64,000 bases of DNA from Opitutales bacterium. GTDB taxonomy: Bacteria > Verrucomicrobiota > Verrucomicrobiia > Opitutales > UBA2987. Below the pieces are notes generated by a model that was given only the letters and a program-made list of their open reading frames with translations, did no database searches and was not told the origin of the DNA. This document shows positions 44,312 to 53,079 of this stretch, one piece after another. Both the position numbers and the translations under genes were made by a program. The stretch is taken from the NCBI GenBank assembly GCA_021772515.1, contig JAJFLU010000024.1, positions 1 through 64,000 of the forward strand, read 5' to 3'. The number at the start of each line of letters is the position of its first letter. The first letter of the stretch is position 1.

Positions 44312-44815
44312 TTAATTGGAACTTTGGAGGGAAGTCTCCGTATTCGGGGCTACATTGGCGGCATCGAGGACTGCCCGGACGATCTTGTCGTAGCCGGTGC
44401 AGCGGCAGAGGTTTCCCGCCAGCCAATGGCGCACCTCGTGCTCCGTTGGATCGGGATTCTGATCGAGTAGAGCTTTTGCCGCCACAAGAAATCCCGGTGT
44501 GCAAATACCGCATTGCAAACTGGCGTGTTCGAGAAATTTTTGCTGCAAAGGGTGCAGCCCTTGAGGAGATGCCAACCCTTCGATAGTAACGATTTTTCGA
44601 TCCTGTGCCTCGACCGCGAAGATGAGGCAGGAATTCATTAAAACACCATCTATGATCACATTACAGGCTCCGCAATTGCCGTCGTTACAACCCTCCTTTG
44701 TGCCCGTCATTCCAAGGTGGTCGCGGAATATCTCGAGTAGACTCTGCCGCGGTTCGCAGAGAAATTCGACTGCTTCGCCGTTGATGGTGGTGTTGATGTA
44801 GAGCTTTTTACCCAT
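44312..44815 (-). CDS. Molybdenum hydroxylase 2Fe-2S subunit
   Basis: A 167-residue electron-transfer subunit. The plant-type ferredoxin cluster ligands are in GCNDGNCGACNVIIDG (about 42-57). The second cluster ligands are in CGICTPGFLVAA (about 100) and LCRCTGYDKIVRAV (about 134). All eight expected Cys positions can be found. It moves electrons from the Mo subunit to the FAD subunit. It lies 34 bases upstream of the large-subunit gene and 51 bases downstream of the FAD gene, in one operon. Confidence 0.95.
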   Translation of the reverse strand: MGKKLYINTTINGEAVEFLCEPRQSLLEIFRDHLGMTGTKEGCNDGNCGACNVIIDGVLMNSCLIFAVEAQDRKIVTIEGLASPQGLHPLQQKFLEHASLQCGICTPGFLVAAKALLDQNPDPTEHEVRHWLAGNLCRCTGYDKIVRAVLDAANVAPNTETSLQSSN

Positions 44816-44866
44816 TAAAATTTTTCTGTTCTTGAATTTATGTTAAACTGGTTATTTTAGCTTCGG

Positions 44867-45775
44867 TTATTGGTCATTATTTTGTACCGCGTTTGGAACA
44901 AACTCCCCACGCGCACGGTTAATCGCACCCCACAGTGCCCGCCGGGTGAGCACTTTAACGAGATGCTTACGATACTCGGCGGGCGCGCGCATATCGGATA
45001 TCGGGCGAGCGATTGACTGGGCCGAAGATGCGGCCGCATCGATGGACTCATCGGAAACCTCACGGCCTTTCAGGAGGTCGCCAGCTTCCCTGGCATAGAG
45101 CGGGGTCGGGGCCACCGCAGCCAAACCGATACGGACTTTATTAAACATTCGGCCCTCATCATCCAGTTCCACATAAGCCCCTGCTCCTACCACCGCGATG
45201 TCCATCTCGAATCGCGGAATAAATCGCAGGTAGTGTGCGCCACTCGATTTCGGAACAGGCGGTAAATGAATCGCCACGAGAATTTCCCCTTTCTCCAGGA
45301 TGTTTTTTCCTGGTCCCGTGCAGAAGTTTTCCACCGGAATGCGGCGGTTTTCTGCGGCGCCGACGATTTCACAGGTGGCGCCATAGGCAATGAGGATCGG
45401 AATGCTGTCCGCGCTCGGCGATGAATTGCAGAGATTGCCGCCCACCGTTGCCCGTCCCTGGATTTGAATACCTCCAATAATTGCGATTGAGTCGATTAAA
45501 CCCGGATAGGTATCGACGATGGCTTTGTCCTCGTAAATGCGATGACACGGAACGGTTGCACCAAGGGTGAGCCCTTCAATTGGGTCACAAATTAGTTGCT
45601 TACACTCCGGCAGGTGTTTGATGTCGATTACACGGTCCACCGACAACGCCCCTTGCCTCAATTGGACAATCAGATCAGTGCCACCTGCCAGAACGCGGCA
45701 TTGACAGTCATTTTCACCCAGCAAATCGAACGTTTCGCCTAGAGTGCGGGGTGTGCAATATTCAAAGTTTTGCAA
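44867..45775 (-). CDS. Molybdenum hydroxylase FAD-binding subunit
   Basis: A 302-residue FAD subunit of the CoxM/XdhB type. The flavin motifs are visible as VLAGGTDLIVQLRQG (about 31-45) and TVGGNLCNSSPSADSIP (about 111-127). The C-terminal CO-dehydrogenase flavoprotein domain includes KVRIGLAAVAPTPLYA. It hands electrons to NAD or another acceptor. It is the first gene of the operon, and its 226-base upstream region is shared with the divergent psuG gene, so co-regulation with pseudouridine use is possible. Confidence 0.93.
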   Translation of the reverse strand: MQNFEYCTPRTLGETFDLLGENDCQCRVLAGGTDLIVQLRQGALSVDRVIDIKHLPECKQLICDPIEGLTLGATVPCHRIYEDKAIVDTYPGLIDSIAIIGGIQIQGRATVGGNLCNSSPSADSIPILIAYGATCEIVGAAENRRIPVENFCTGPGKNILEKGEILVAIHLPPVPKSSGAHYLRFIPRFEMDIAVVGAGAYVELDDEGRMFNKVRIGLAAVAPTPLYAREAGDLLKGREVSDESIDAAASSAQSIARPISDMRAPAEYRKHLVKVLTRRALWGAINRARGEFVPNAVQNNDQ

Positions 45776-46001
45776 TCGCTATATTCTTTCCGTCTGTAAA
45801 GTGTGTGGAGCCTGATATCATTGCAGGCTTGGTTATAAATCTTGAGGGAGAATTGTTCGCATGTCAGTTGAAATGAGTCAAATCCGTATTTATTCAATCT
45901 AGACATTAAGGAAAATAGAACCTCCAATTGGCATTTAAACAGAAATTTTTGATAAAACATCCTTTCAGGGGATCCCACCTCGATCATATTGAACAACAAC
46001 C

Positions 46002-46922
46002 ATGCTAAACGACTATCTCCAAATAAAGCCCGATGTGGCCGACGCTCTCAAAAGGGGCCAACCGGTTCTTGCGCTGGAGTCCACCATCATTTCCCACGGG
46101 ATGCCCTACCCGCAAAATGTCGAGACGGCTCGCAAAGTCGAATCCATCGCCCGGCAAAATGGAGCCATACCGGCAACATTAGCTATCCTTGGGGGTAAGC
46201 TGAAGGTCGGCTTAAATGATGATGAAATCGACTTTTTAGGCTCCGGTGAAGGAATCTTGAAGGCCAGCAGCCGGGATTTGCCCTATCTGGTTGCCAATAA
46301 ATTGAACGGGGCGTCCACCGTTGCGGCCAGTGTTCGGATCGCCGCAATGGCGGGGATCAATGTCTTGGCAACCGGCGGAATAGGGGGTGTGCACAGGGGG
46401 GCTGACAAGACTTTCGATATTTCCGCCGATTTGCAGGAAATTGGGCGAAACAATGTGGCCGTAGTCTGCGCGGGGGCCAAATCGATTCTCGATATCGGTT
46501 TGACGCTTGAATACCTGGAAACATTGGGAGTGCCCGTTGCCGGTTATCAAACTGACCAATTTCCCGCGTTTTTCACCCGAAAGAGCGGTTTTGAGGTTCC
46601 TTTAAATGTTGGTTCGGTGGTGGAACTTGGGCATATCCTGAAAACCAAATGGCAAATGGGAATGACGGGGGGGATGGTGCTCGCAAATCCAATTCCCAAG
46701 GAGCACGAATTGCCCCCGGAAATGGCGAAATCTGCCACTTTCCAAGCTCTCGCGGAGTTGGAGCAGCTGGGCATCTGCGGTAAGGCGGCGACACCCTTTT
46801 TACTCTCGCGAATTGAATCGATTACGAAGGGAGAGAGCCTACGCTGCAATATTGAACTGGTCGGCAACAATGTAAAATTGGGTGCTCTTCTGGCCGTCGA
46901 GATGTCTCGAAGTCATTCATAA
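46002..46922 (+). CDS. psuG: Pseudouridine-5'-phosphate glycosidase
   Basis: A 306-residue enzyme (IndA/PsuG family) that splits pseudouridine 5'-phosphate to uracil and ribose 5-phosphate. Diagnostic segments are LALESTIISHGMPYPQNVET (about 23-42), NVLATGGIGGVHRGADKTFD, VVCAGAKSILDIGLTLEYLE and GYQTDQFPAFF. Length and motifs are complete. The kinase gene that would make its substrate follows within about 30 bases, the standard psuG-psuK arrangement. It opens the nucleoside-utilisation region and is divergent from the Mo-hydroxylase operon. Confidence 0.95.
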   Translation: MLNDYLQIKPDVADALKRGQPVLALESTIISHGMPYPQNVETARKVESIARQNGAIPATLAILGGKLKVGLNDDEIDFLGSGEGILKASSRDLPYLVANKLNGASTVAASVRIAAMAGINVLATGGIGGVHRGADKTFDISADLQEIGRNNVAVVCAGAKSILDIGLTLEYLETLGVPVAGYQTDQFPAFFTRKSGFEVPLNVGSVVELGHILKTKWQMGMTGGMVLANPIPKEHELPPEMAKSATFQALAELEQLGICGKAATPFLLSRIESITKGESLRCNIELVGNNVKLGALLAVEMSRSHS

Positions 46923-46950
46923 CCATTAACCTTGAACAGGAACTTCGGCC

Positions 46951-47895
46951 ATCTCAATTCATCGGCAAACCAGAGTAGCCTGCATCGGAGGCGTTAATAT
47001 CGACCACAAGGCTCGGTTGCATCAAGCGTTTCAGTTGGGCACCTCCAACCCCGTTTCTGTCACCTCTTCTCATGGCGGGGTCATCCGCAATATCGCAGAA
47101 TCTCTGGCCCGGCTGGAATGCGATGTCAGTCTCTTCTCCATCGTTGGCGAGGATGCCGAAGGGGTTGATATTTTGCGTGCCCTGGATGCTCTGAATGTCG
47201 ATGTTTCAGGGGTGAAACGTTCCTCACACCAGCCCACAGCCTCCTACACGGCCATTCTCGAAGGTTGCGGGCACTCGACGGCGGGTTTGGCCAATATGGA
47301 CATTTTTGAAGAACTCGATTCCCCTTGGGTGGATCGGATCGCCCCGATGTTGGAATCCTGCGGTATTTTAATAGTTGATGGCAATCTACCCGCCGAGACG
47401 CTCGAAACACTGCTCAGTCGCTGCCGGAAGGACACCAAGGTGCTCGCGGATCCCGTATCGGCGGCCAAATCCCTGCGTTTTTTGAAGGTTCTGGGTCAAA
47501 TTGACGTAATTTTTCCCGATCGCCTGGAGGCAACAGCTTTGTGCGGCAAGGCCATTGAAACCAATCGGGACTTGGGGGCTGCCGCAGCAGAAATTCGCAA
47601 ATTGGGTGCAGGCTCGGTTGTGGTGACATTAGGGGCAGCGGGGCTTTATGTGGATTGCGGCCAGTCCAGGGAATTTATTTCAGCCATGTCTACAAAGAAA
47701 GTGCTTGATGTCACTGGGGCGGGAGACGCCTTGGTCGCCGGATTTGCCTATGGATTGATAAAAGGCGAAGCGGTCGATCCACTGAAGGCAGGGCTGGCTA
47801 CAGCTAGTCTGGCCCTCGAAAGCAGACAATCCGTCCCACCTGATTTAACCCCCGGCTCTTTACACGAGCGCATTGCCAGTTCAAATGCCCTGTAA
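46951..47895 (+). CDS. psuK: PfkB-family kinase, probable pseudouridine kinase, with a non-standard start codon
   Basis: A PfkB-family kinase (about 312-314 residues) that by context phosphorylates pseudouridine for PsuG. The catalytic motif DVTGAGDALVAGFAYG lies near the C-terminus. The family N-terminal strand RVACIGGVNIDHKARL is encoded from 46972 on, but no ATG, GTG or TTG precedes it in frame after TGA 46934-46936. The only candidates are ATC 46951 (AGGA nine bases upstream) or ATT 46957. A TTG at 47017 would remove the first beta strand and substrate-binding Asp of the family, so it is unlikely to be the true start. Pseudouridine as substrate is from gene order. Confidence 0.85.
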   Translation: MSIHRQTRVACIGGVNIDHKARLHQAFQLGTSNPVSVTSSHGGVIRNIAESLARLECDVSLFSIVGEDAEGVDILRALDALNVDVSGVKRSSHQPTASYTAILEGCGHSTAGLANMDIFEELDSPWVDRIAPMLESCGILIVDGNLPAETLETLLSRCRKDTKVLADPVSAAKSLRFLKVLGQIDVIFPDRLEATALCGKAIETNRDLGAAAAEIRKLGAGSVVVTLGAAGLYVDCGQSREFISAMSTKKVLDVTGAGDALVAGFAYGLIKGEAVDPLKAGLATASLALESRQSVPPDLTPGSLHERIASSNAL

Positions 47896-47978
47896 TTCCA
47901 ATATATAAGTAGAATAATAGTGAATGTTCATTTCAGTCATGTTTATGAGCGTAAGAGTCATTTCCTAGTAAAATAATT

Positions 47979-47995
47979 ATTAATATACTATTAAT
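47979..47995. promoter_or_regulatory. Palindromic element upstream of the TonB receptor
   Basis: ATTAATA-TAC-TATTAAT is a perfect inverted repeat with seven-base arms, 170 bases before the receptor start in an AT-rich gap. It could be an operator for the nucleoside region; AT-rich palindromes also arise by chance. Confidence 0.3.
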
Positions 47996-48165
47996 TTTCA
48001 GAAAATATGGGATTAGAGTATTGCTAAGTTACTTTTTTTTATTCAAATAATACCGGTTCGCCCCATTTAACCACCCCTTTGTCCACACCCCGCCGATGCA
48101 AATGGATTTATACTATACTTTTACGATTTACCAAACCAAACAGAAACCCAAAAAACTACAAATAT

Positions 48166-51100
48166 ATGATTATCAACAAACTAAGAATAGCATTATTGCT
48201 CTTCGCCAGCTTCGCGCTGGCATCGGTTGGATATTCCCAAAATATCACTTCCTCCGGCATGAATGGCACTGTGACTGACAGCGATGGCAATGCTGTCGCA
48301 GGCGCTACAGTTCGCATCGTGCATGTTCCCACCGGGACGACCAAAACAATGACCTCCAGCGGAAATGGATCGTTCTCCGCACGGGGTATGCGTGTCGGTG
48401 GCCCCTACACCGTTACCGCCAGTTTCGACGGCTACCAGACCTCAACCGTGGAGGGGATTTATCTAACCGTAGCCAATGTCACCAGCGTCACCGTGGCGAT
48501 GAAAGATGCGGCAGATATTCAGGAATTGGAAGAATTCGTTTTTTCTGAAGAACAGGATGGGCTATTCAGTGCGGATTCCCGCAGCACGGTAACGAGGCTG
48601 GACGAGGCTCGTGTCTTGGGAGTGGCCAGTAGCGACCGTTCCTTGAACGAGTTGCTCAAAAACAATCCAAAAGTAGTCGTTGATAAAGATTTCGGTTCCT
48701 TTACCTCGGCTGGTATCAATGCACGGTATAATAATGTAACCGTTGACGGCGTTCCAGTAAATGATCCCTTTGGCTTGAATTCCAATGGTCAGACCACGCG
48801 CAACGGACCTCCCGTTTCCATTGATGCTATTGAGTCTCTGGAGATCGATACGACTCCATTTGACATCCGCCAGTCCAAATTCACAGGCGCTGCGGTAAAT
48901 GTAGTTACAAAAAGCGGCACGAACCAGTTCCACGGTTCCGGCTACTACTTTTGGCGCGACTCAGATCAATTTGGAGAAAACGAAAACGGCGTGGAATTTG
49001 ACCCTGTGTTCAGTGAGAAAACCTACGGTTTCAACTTGGGTGGACCAATCATAAAGAATAAGCTCTTTTTCTTTGTCAATTATGAGAAACTTGAGCGCGA
49101 TCGAAGCGGAACCAGTGTTGGGCTGATCGGGAGCGGCGCCACCAATATTTTCCCTGGCACACAAGCAGAAATTGACGAAATTATTGATATTGCGACAAAC
49201 GTTTGGGGTCTTAATCCAGGATCGGCAACCGGGGCAGATGTATTGAATGACGCAGTCGAGAAAATTTTGGTCAAAGTCGATTGGAATATCAACGACAAAC
49301 ACCATCTGAGTTTCAAATATTCCAAGGCCGAAGACAATGTCGTGATCATTACTCAACGAAATACGACGGCGTTTTCCCTCAGTAGCTATTGGTATGATCA
49401 ACCAAGTATTGCGACTGACTATGTAGTTCAGCTTTTCAGTGATTGGAGTGATCGATTCAGCACGGAAATTCGTTATTCTTTTACCGACTATGATGGCAGC
49501 CCACGGCCGCCGACAGCCGAGCCACAGGTTGCAGTCAGGGTTGCCAGTGGTAACGACGTGTTTTTTGGGACTGAAATATTCCGTCAATTCAATTTACTTT
49601 TTGCTGAAACAACCACCTTCACGGCGGCGGGAACTCTTTTCTCTGGCGCAAACCGTAATCACGAAACGGTTTTCGGCCTCGATTTTTCAAAAAAGATCAT
49701 TGCCAATACCTTCCTTTTTGCCAATAAAGGGGTATGGAATTTTGACAGTATTGACGATTTTAGGACCGGAACCGCTTCAGGCCTTTTCCATAGATTTGAA
49801 GCCGATGGGACTAATGTAACTGCCAATTGGGAGGAAAAAATATGGTCCCCTTATATCCAGCATACCTGGCAGGTACACGAAAATTTCACCATGACCCTTG
49901 GAGTGCGTTGGGATATTAATGATTTCCCTGAAACCCCTGGATTCAATCAGCGGTTTCAGGATTTCTTCGGCAGGCCAAATAACAATACAATCGATGGTTC
50001 AAGAACTTTTTCCCCTCGATTCAGCTTTAATTGGGACGTTAAAGGTGATAGCAGCATTCAACTACGTGGCGGCATAGGCAAGTTTTTTGGAAAATCACCA
50101 GGAGTCTGGCTTTCCAATGGATTTACCAATGACGGACTCACCGTACTGACGGCTAGTTTCCCGAATGGTCTGCCTGCGTTTGAACCCGATGCAACCAACC
50201 AACCCAAAGGCGTACCCGGTGCTCCCAGTGGAGAAGTAGATTCAATTGCTGACGGATTCAAGACGCCTTCATCCTGGAAAGGTGTGGTGGCGCTTGACTA
50301 CAAATTCAAAGCGCCCCTGCTTGGCGATATGGTCGCCACCATCGAAGGTGAATGGTCTTTTGTTGAGGATGCCGTTGTCTTCCGCAATCTTGTTGCTGAA
50401 GCAGTTGGGACAGGTCCTGATGGAAGGACAATTTTCTCGACGGCGCGGGCCGGTGATGAAGGCTTCGGCGGTTTCGGTAGTGTAACAGAATTAGCCAATA
50501 CCAGTTTGGGTGATTCCACCAATTACACCATTTCACTGACACGTCCCAATAGGGGAGACGGATGGTTCTCATCCTTTTCCTATTCCTACGGGAGTTCCAA
50601 TGAGGTTAATTCCGGGACAGGCTTTATCGCCGTTGAAAATTTCCGGGCCACTCCGATTTTCAATGCCAATGTGGATGAATTGGGAACTTCGCCTTTTGAA
50701 GTTCGCCATAATTTTATCTGGTCCCTGTCCAAGCAAATTAAATGGGGCGGAGACGACAGCAAATGGAAAACTAATGTATCTTTGTTTTACCAAGGTCGTT
50801 CGGGCAAACCCTATAGCTACGTGGCCAAGAATAATACGAATAATGATGACTGCTGCTCGACCAATGACCTCTTCTACACGCCGAATGGGCCAGACGATCC
50901 TTGGGTGACTTGGGCGGCCGACCCCAGTGGTGTCCTTACCGCTGCCGAGGCCGCAGACCGGGACGCGTTTTTTGCGTTCGTTGCCCAGCACCCTGACCTC
51001 GAACCTGGAAAGCAGCACAAGAAAAATGACGCTACTCTGCCTTGGATTCATCAGTGGGATGTCAAGATTACTCAGGATCTCCCAATTGCCACAAAATGGG

Positions 51101-51348
51101 GCAAAATGCAGTTCACCATGGACATCCTGAATATTGGTAATTTAATCGACAGTTCGTGGGGCCAGATACGGGACTTCCCGATCAACTTTGGCGGCACTCC
51201 TTCACAGAACATCGCCAGCGCAACCTATATCCCTGAATCGAACCAGTATCTCTACTCCTTCAATGGCGTTGGTAACCAGTCCATCGTAGAGGATCGTTTA
51301 GGCCAGTCCCGTTGGAATATACTCTTTGGCATTAAGTATATCTTCTAA
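48166..51348 (+). CDS. Oar-like TonB-dependent receptor with N-terminal CarboxypepD_reg domain
   Basis: A 1060-residue outer-membrane receptor. The signal peptide is about residues 1-24 (LRIALLLFASFALASVGYSQ). A CarboxypepD_reg beta-sandwich follows (MNGTVTDSDGNAVAGATVRI, about 29-48). Then come a plug (INARYNNVTVDGVPVNDPFG, IESLEIDTTPFDIRQSKFTG) and a barrel ending in an aromatic-rich IKYIF. ATG 48166 is chosen over upstream in-frame codons because it directly precedes the signal peptide. It lies between the pseudouridine genes and the exported 5'-nucleotidase, all on one strand, so it probably brings nucleosides, nucleotides or oligonucleotides across the outer membrane (inference; such a ligand is unusual for this class). 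Confidence 0.88.
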   Translation: MIINKLRIALLLFASFALASVGYSQNITSSGMNGTVTDSDGNAVAGATVRIVHVPTGTTKTMTSSGNGSFSARGMRVGGPYTVTASFDGYQTSTVEGIYLTVANVTSVTVAMKDAADIQELEEFVFSEEQDGLFSADSRSTVTRLDEARVLGVASSDRSLNELLKNNPKVVVDKDFGSFTSAGINARYNNVTVDGVPVNDPFGLNSNGQTTRNGPPVSIDAIESLEIDTTPFDIRQSKFTGAAVNVVTKSGTNQFHGSGYYFWRDSDQFGENENGVEFDPVFSEKTYGFNLGGPIIKNKLFFFVNYEKLERDRSGTSVGLIGSGATNIFPGTQAEIDEIIDIATNVWGLNPGSATGADVLNDAVEKILVKVDWNINDKHHLSFKYSKAEDNVVIITQRNTTAFSLSSYWYDQPSIATDYVVQLFSDWSDRFSTEIRYSFTDYDGSPRPPTAEPQVAVRVASGNDVFFGTEIFRQFNLLFAETTTFTAAGTLFSGANRNHETVFGLDFSKKIIANTFLFANKGVWNFDSIDDFRTGTASGLFHRFEADGTNVTANWEEKIWSPYIQHTWQVHENFTMTLGVRWDINDFPETPGFNQRFQDFFGRPNNNTIDGSRTFSPRFSFNWDVKGDSSIQLRGGIGKFFGKSPGVWLSNGFTNDGLTVLTASFPNGLPAFEPDATNQPKGVPGAPSGEVDSIADGFKTPSSWKGVVALDYKFKAPLLGDMVATIEGEWSFVEDAVVFRNLVAEAVGTGPDGRTIFSTARAGDEGFGGFGSVTELANTSLGDSTNYTISLTRPNRGDGWFSSFSYSYGSSNEVNSGTGFIAVENFRATPIFNANVDELGTSPFEVRHNFIWSLSKQIKWGGDDSKWKTNVSLFYQGRSGKPYSYVAKNNTNNDDCCSTNDLFYTPNGPDDPWVTWAADPSGVLTAAEAADRDAFFAFVAQHPDLEPGKQHKKNDATLPWIHQWDVKITQDLPIATKWGKMQFTMDILNIGNLIDSSWGQIRDFPINFGGTPSQNIASATYIPESNQYLYSFNGVGNQSIVEDRLGQSRWNILFGIKYIF

Positions 51349-51380
51349 ATCTGGACTGATCCCTGTTTAATCTATTATTT

Positions 51381-51413
51381 ATTGATGCCCCGGAGTTTTT
51401 CCGGGGCATCAAT
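51381..51413. terminator. Strong hairpin after the TonB receptor gene
   Basis: ATTGATGCCCCGGA and its exact complement TCCGGGGCATCAAT form a 14-bp stem with loop GTTTT, 33 bases after the receptor stop. No T-run follows the right arm, so it may act as a partial terminator or as a 3'-end stabiliser separating receptor mRNA from the downstream genes. Confidence 0.65.
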
Positions 51414-51449
51414 GCTTACTGAGATCGATATTTTTTCTTAAACCTATCA

Positions 51450-53075
51450 ATGAGAGTTCGGTTGCCCTCTTTTTCTTTTAAAAGCGTTCGCATTTACCAC
51501 TACAGGCGGTTCTACATAGCTTTGTTTTGCTTGGTTTCGTCCTTTGTGAGTTTTGCCAATGCCGATCCTAAAACGGATTCAAGCGGCTCGATCCGCGAAA
51601 TCACCATTCTTCACACCAATGATTTCGAGAGCGCCTTTAATCCAATACCGGCCTACTGGCTGGACGATGTAAATTTCCTCGGAGGCGGGGCGGAATTGGC
51701 CACCTTGGTGGAGCAAATTCGCGCCCGTGAAGACCTCGTTTATCTCTTCGATGCCGGGGATATGTTTACGGGCTTGCTTTCCAACCGCACGCAGGGGGAG
51801 CTACTCATGGAAATGATGATCACCATGCGTTACGACGCCATGGCTATTGGTAATCACGAGTATGACTACGGTTGGGAAAATCTCAGAAAACAGAAAAACC
51901 GGGCCCCCTTTCCAATCATGGGCGCCAACATTTTTTACAAAGGAACCGATATTCCCTTCGCCCAACCCTATGCGATCGTGGAAAAAGAAGGTTTCCGCAT
52001 CGGAGTTATCGGAATTATCGGCGAGGATGCCCGCAGCGTGGTGCTGCCCTCATTCGTTGCAGAGCTTGATTTTCGCGACCCGGCGCCGATAGTCCGGGAG
52101 GCGGTCGCCTACCTGAAACCAGATGTCGATTTGGTCGTGGTGTTGGCCCACATGGGCATGACTGCCCCGATGCAGACCGATGCCGAGGCGCACCCCGAAA
52201 TCCAACGCGGTGTGGAGGCGGATCTGGCGCTGGTCGGAGCGGTTCCCGGAATCGACATTTTCATCGGTGGGCATGCCGATAACGGGACCGAAAAACCGAT
52301 AGTGCACCCCAAAACAGGAACGCTTGTCGTGCAAACTTATGGTCACGGCATCCGGTTGGGTTATATTAAATTGAAATATGACACCGACGCGAAAAAAATA
52401 CTCTCCTACGAAGGAAAACTGTTGCCGGTCGAGAGTGAAAAGCTGGTTCCCCATCCACTTGTGGCGCAAAAAATTGAACATTATCGCAAACAATATCCCG
52501 AAATTGAAGCCGTCGTCGGGCGTATGGACCGAAGGCTTATCCGCAGTTATAACACCGAATCCTCACTCGGCAGCTTTGCCGCCGATATCATGCGAAAATC
52601 TGCTGATACCGAAATCGCCTTCATCAATGCGGGCGGCCTGAGATCCGATCTGCCTGAGGGTGAAGTATCGTTTGGAAATGTTATCGACGCTTTTCCCTTT
52701 CCCAATCGCGTTGTTGTGATGGACCTTGCCGGAAAGGATATTCTCGGTGTTCTCGAACAATCGATGACGCTCGAGCGGGGCATGATCCAGAGTTCCGGGC
52801 TTGTCGCGCATTACGATTTAGCACGCCCGATCGGGAGCCGCGTTGTCGACCTCGAAATCGGGGGCCTACCGGTGGATCTAGAGCAGAAATACCGGGTGGC
52901 AGTGGCAGACTTGCTGGCCGAAGGCGCAGACCTCTACTCCTCTTTCCTAAATGGAACGATCACCCGTGACCGCAAGGACAGCCCAAAGATTTCCGAGGTT
53001 ATTTTGCAGTATTTTTCCGATGTCCCTGCGCCCGACTTCCCAAAACAAGGGCGGCTAATCCCTATCGAAAGGTAG
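51450..53075 (+). CDS. Exported 5'-nucleotidase (UshA-like)
   Basis: A 541-residue protein with an N-terminal signal (FYIALFCLVSSFVSFANA, cleaved around residue 38). A calcineurin-like metallophosphatase domain follows (ILHTNDFESAF, YLFDAGDMFTG, AIGNHEYDYG, VLAHMGM, FIGGHADNG), then the 5'-nucleotidase C-terminal domain (ESSLGSFAADIMRKSADTEI, INAGGLRSDLPEGEV). It removes phosphate from nucleotides in the periplasm, giving nucleosides for the CNT transporters encoded downstream. The first metal motif reads HTND-F-E where UshA has HTND-x-H, a substitution at a metal ligand. Most other ligands are present. It is followed directly by the uridine phosphorylase gene. Confidence 0.9.
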   Translation: MRVRLPSFSFKSVRIYHYRRFYIALFCLVSSFVSFANADPKTDSSGSIREITILHTNDFESAFNPIPAYWLDDVNFLGGGAELATLVEQIRAREDLVYLFDAGDMFTGLLSNRTQGELLMEMMITMRYDAMAIGNHEYDYGWENLRKQKNRAPFPIMGANIFYKGTDIPFAQPYAIVEKEGFRIGVIGIIGEDARSVVLPSFVAELDFRDPAPIVREAVAYLKPDVDLVVVLAHMGMTAPMQTDAEAHPEIQRGVEADLALVGAVPGIDIFIGGHADNGTEKPIVHPKTGTLVVQTYGHGIRLGYIKLKYDTDAKKILSYEGKLLPVESEKLVPHPLVAQKIEHYRKQYPEIEAVVGRMDRRLIRSYNTESSLGSFAADIMRKSADTEIAFINAGGLRSDLPEGEVSFGNVIDAFPFPNRVVVMDLAGKDILGVLEQSMTLERGMIQSSGLVAHYDLARPIGSRVVDLEIGGLPVDLEQKYRVAVADLLAEGADLYSSFLNGTITRDRKDSPKISEVILQYFSDVPAPDFPKQGRLIPIER

Positions 53076-53079
53076 AACC

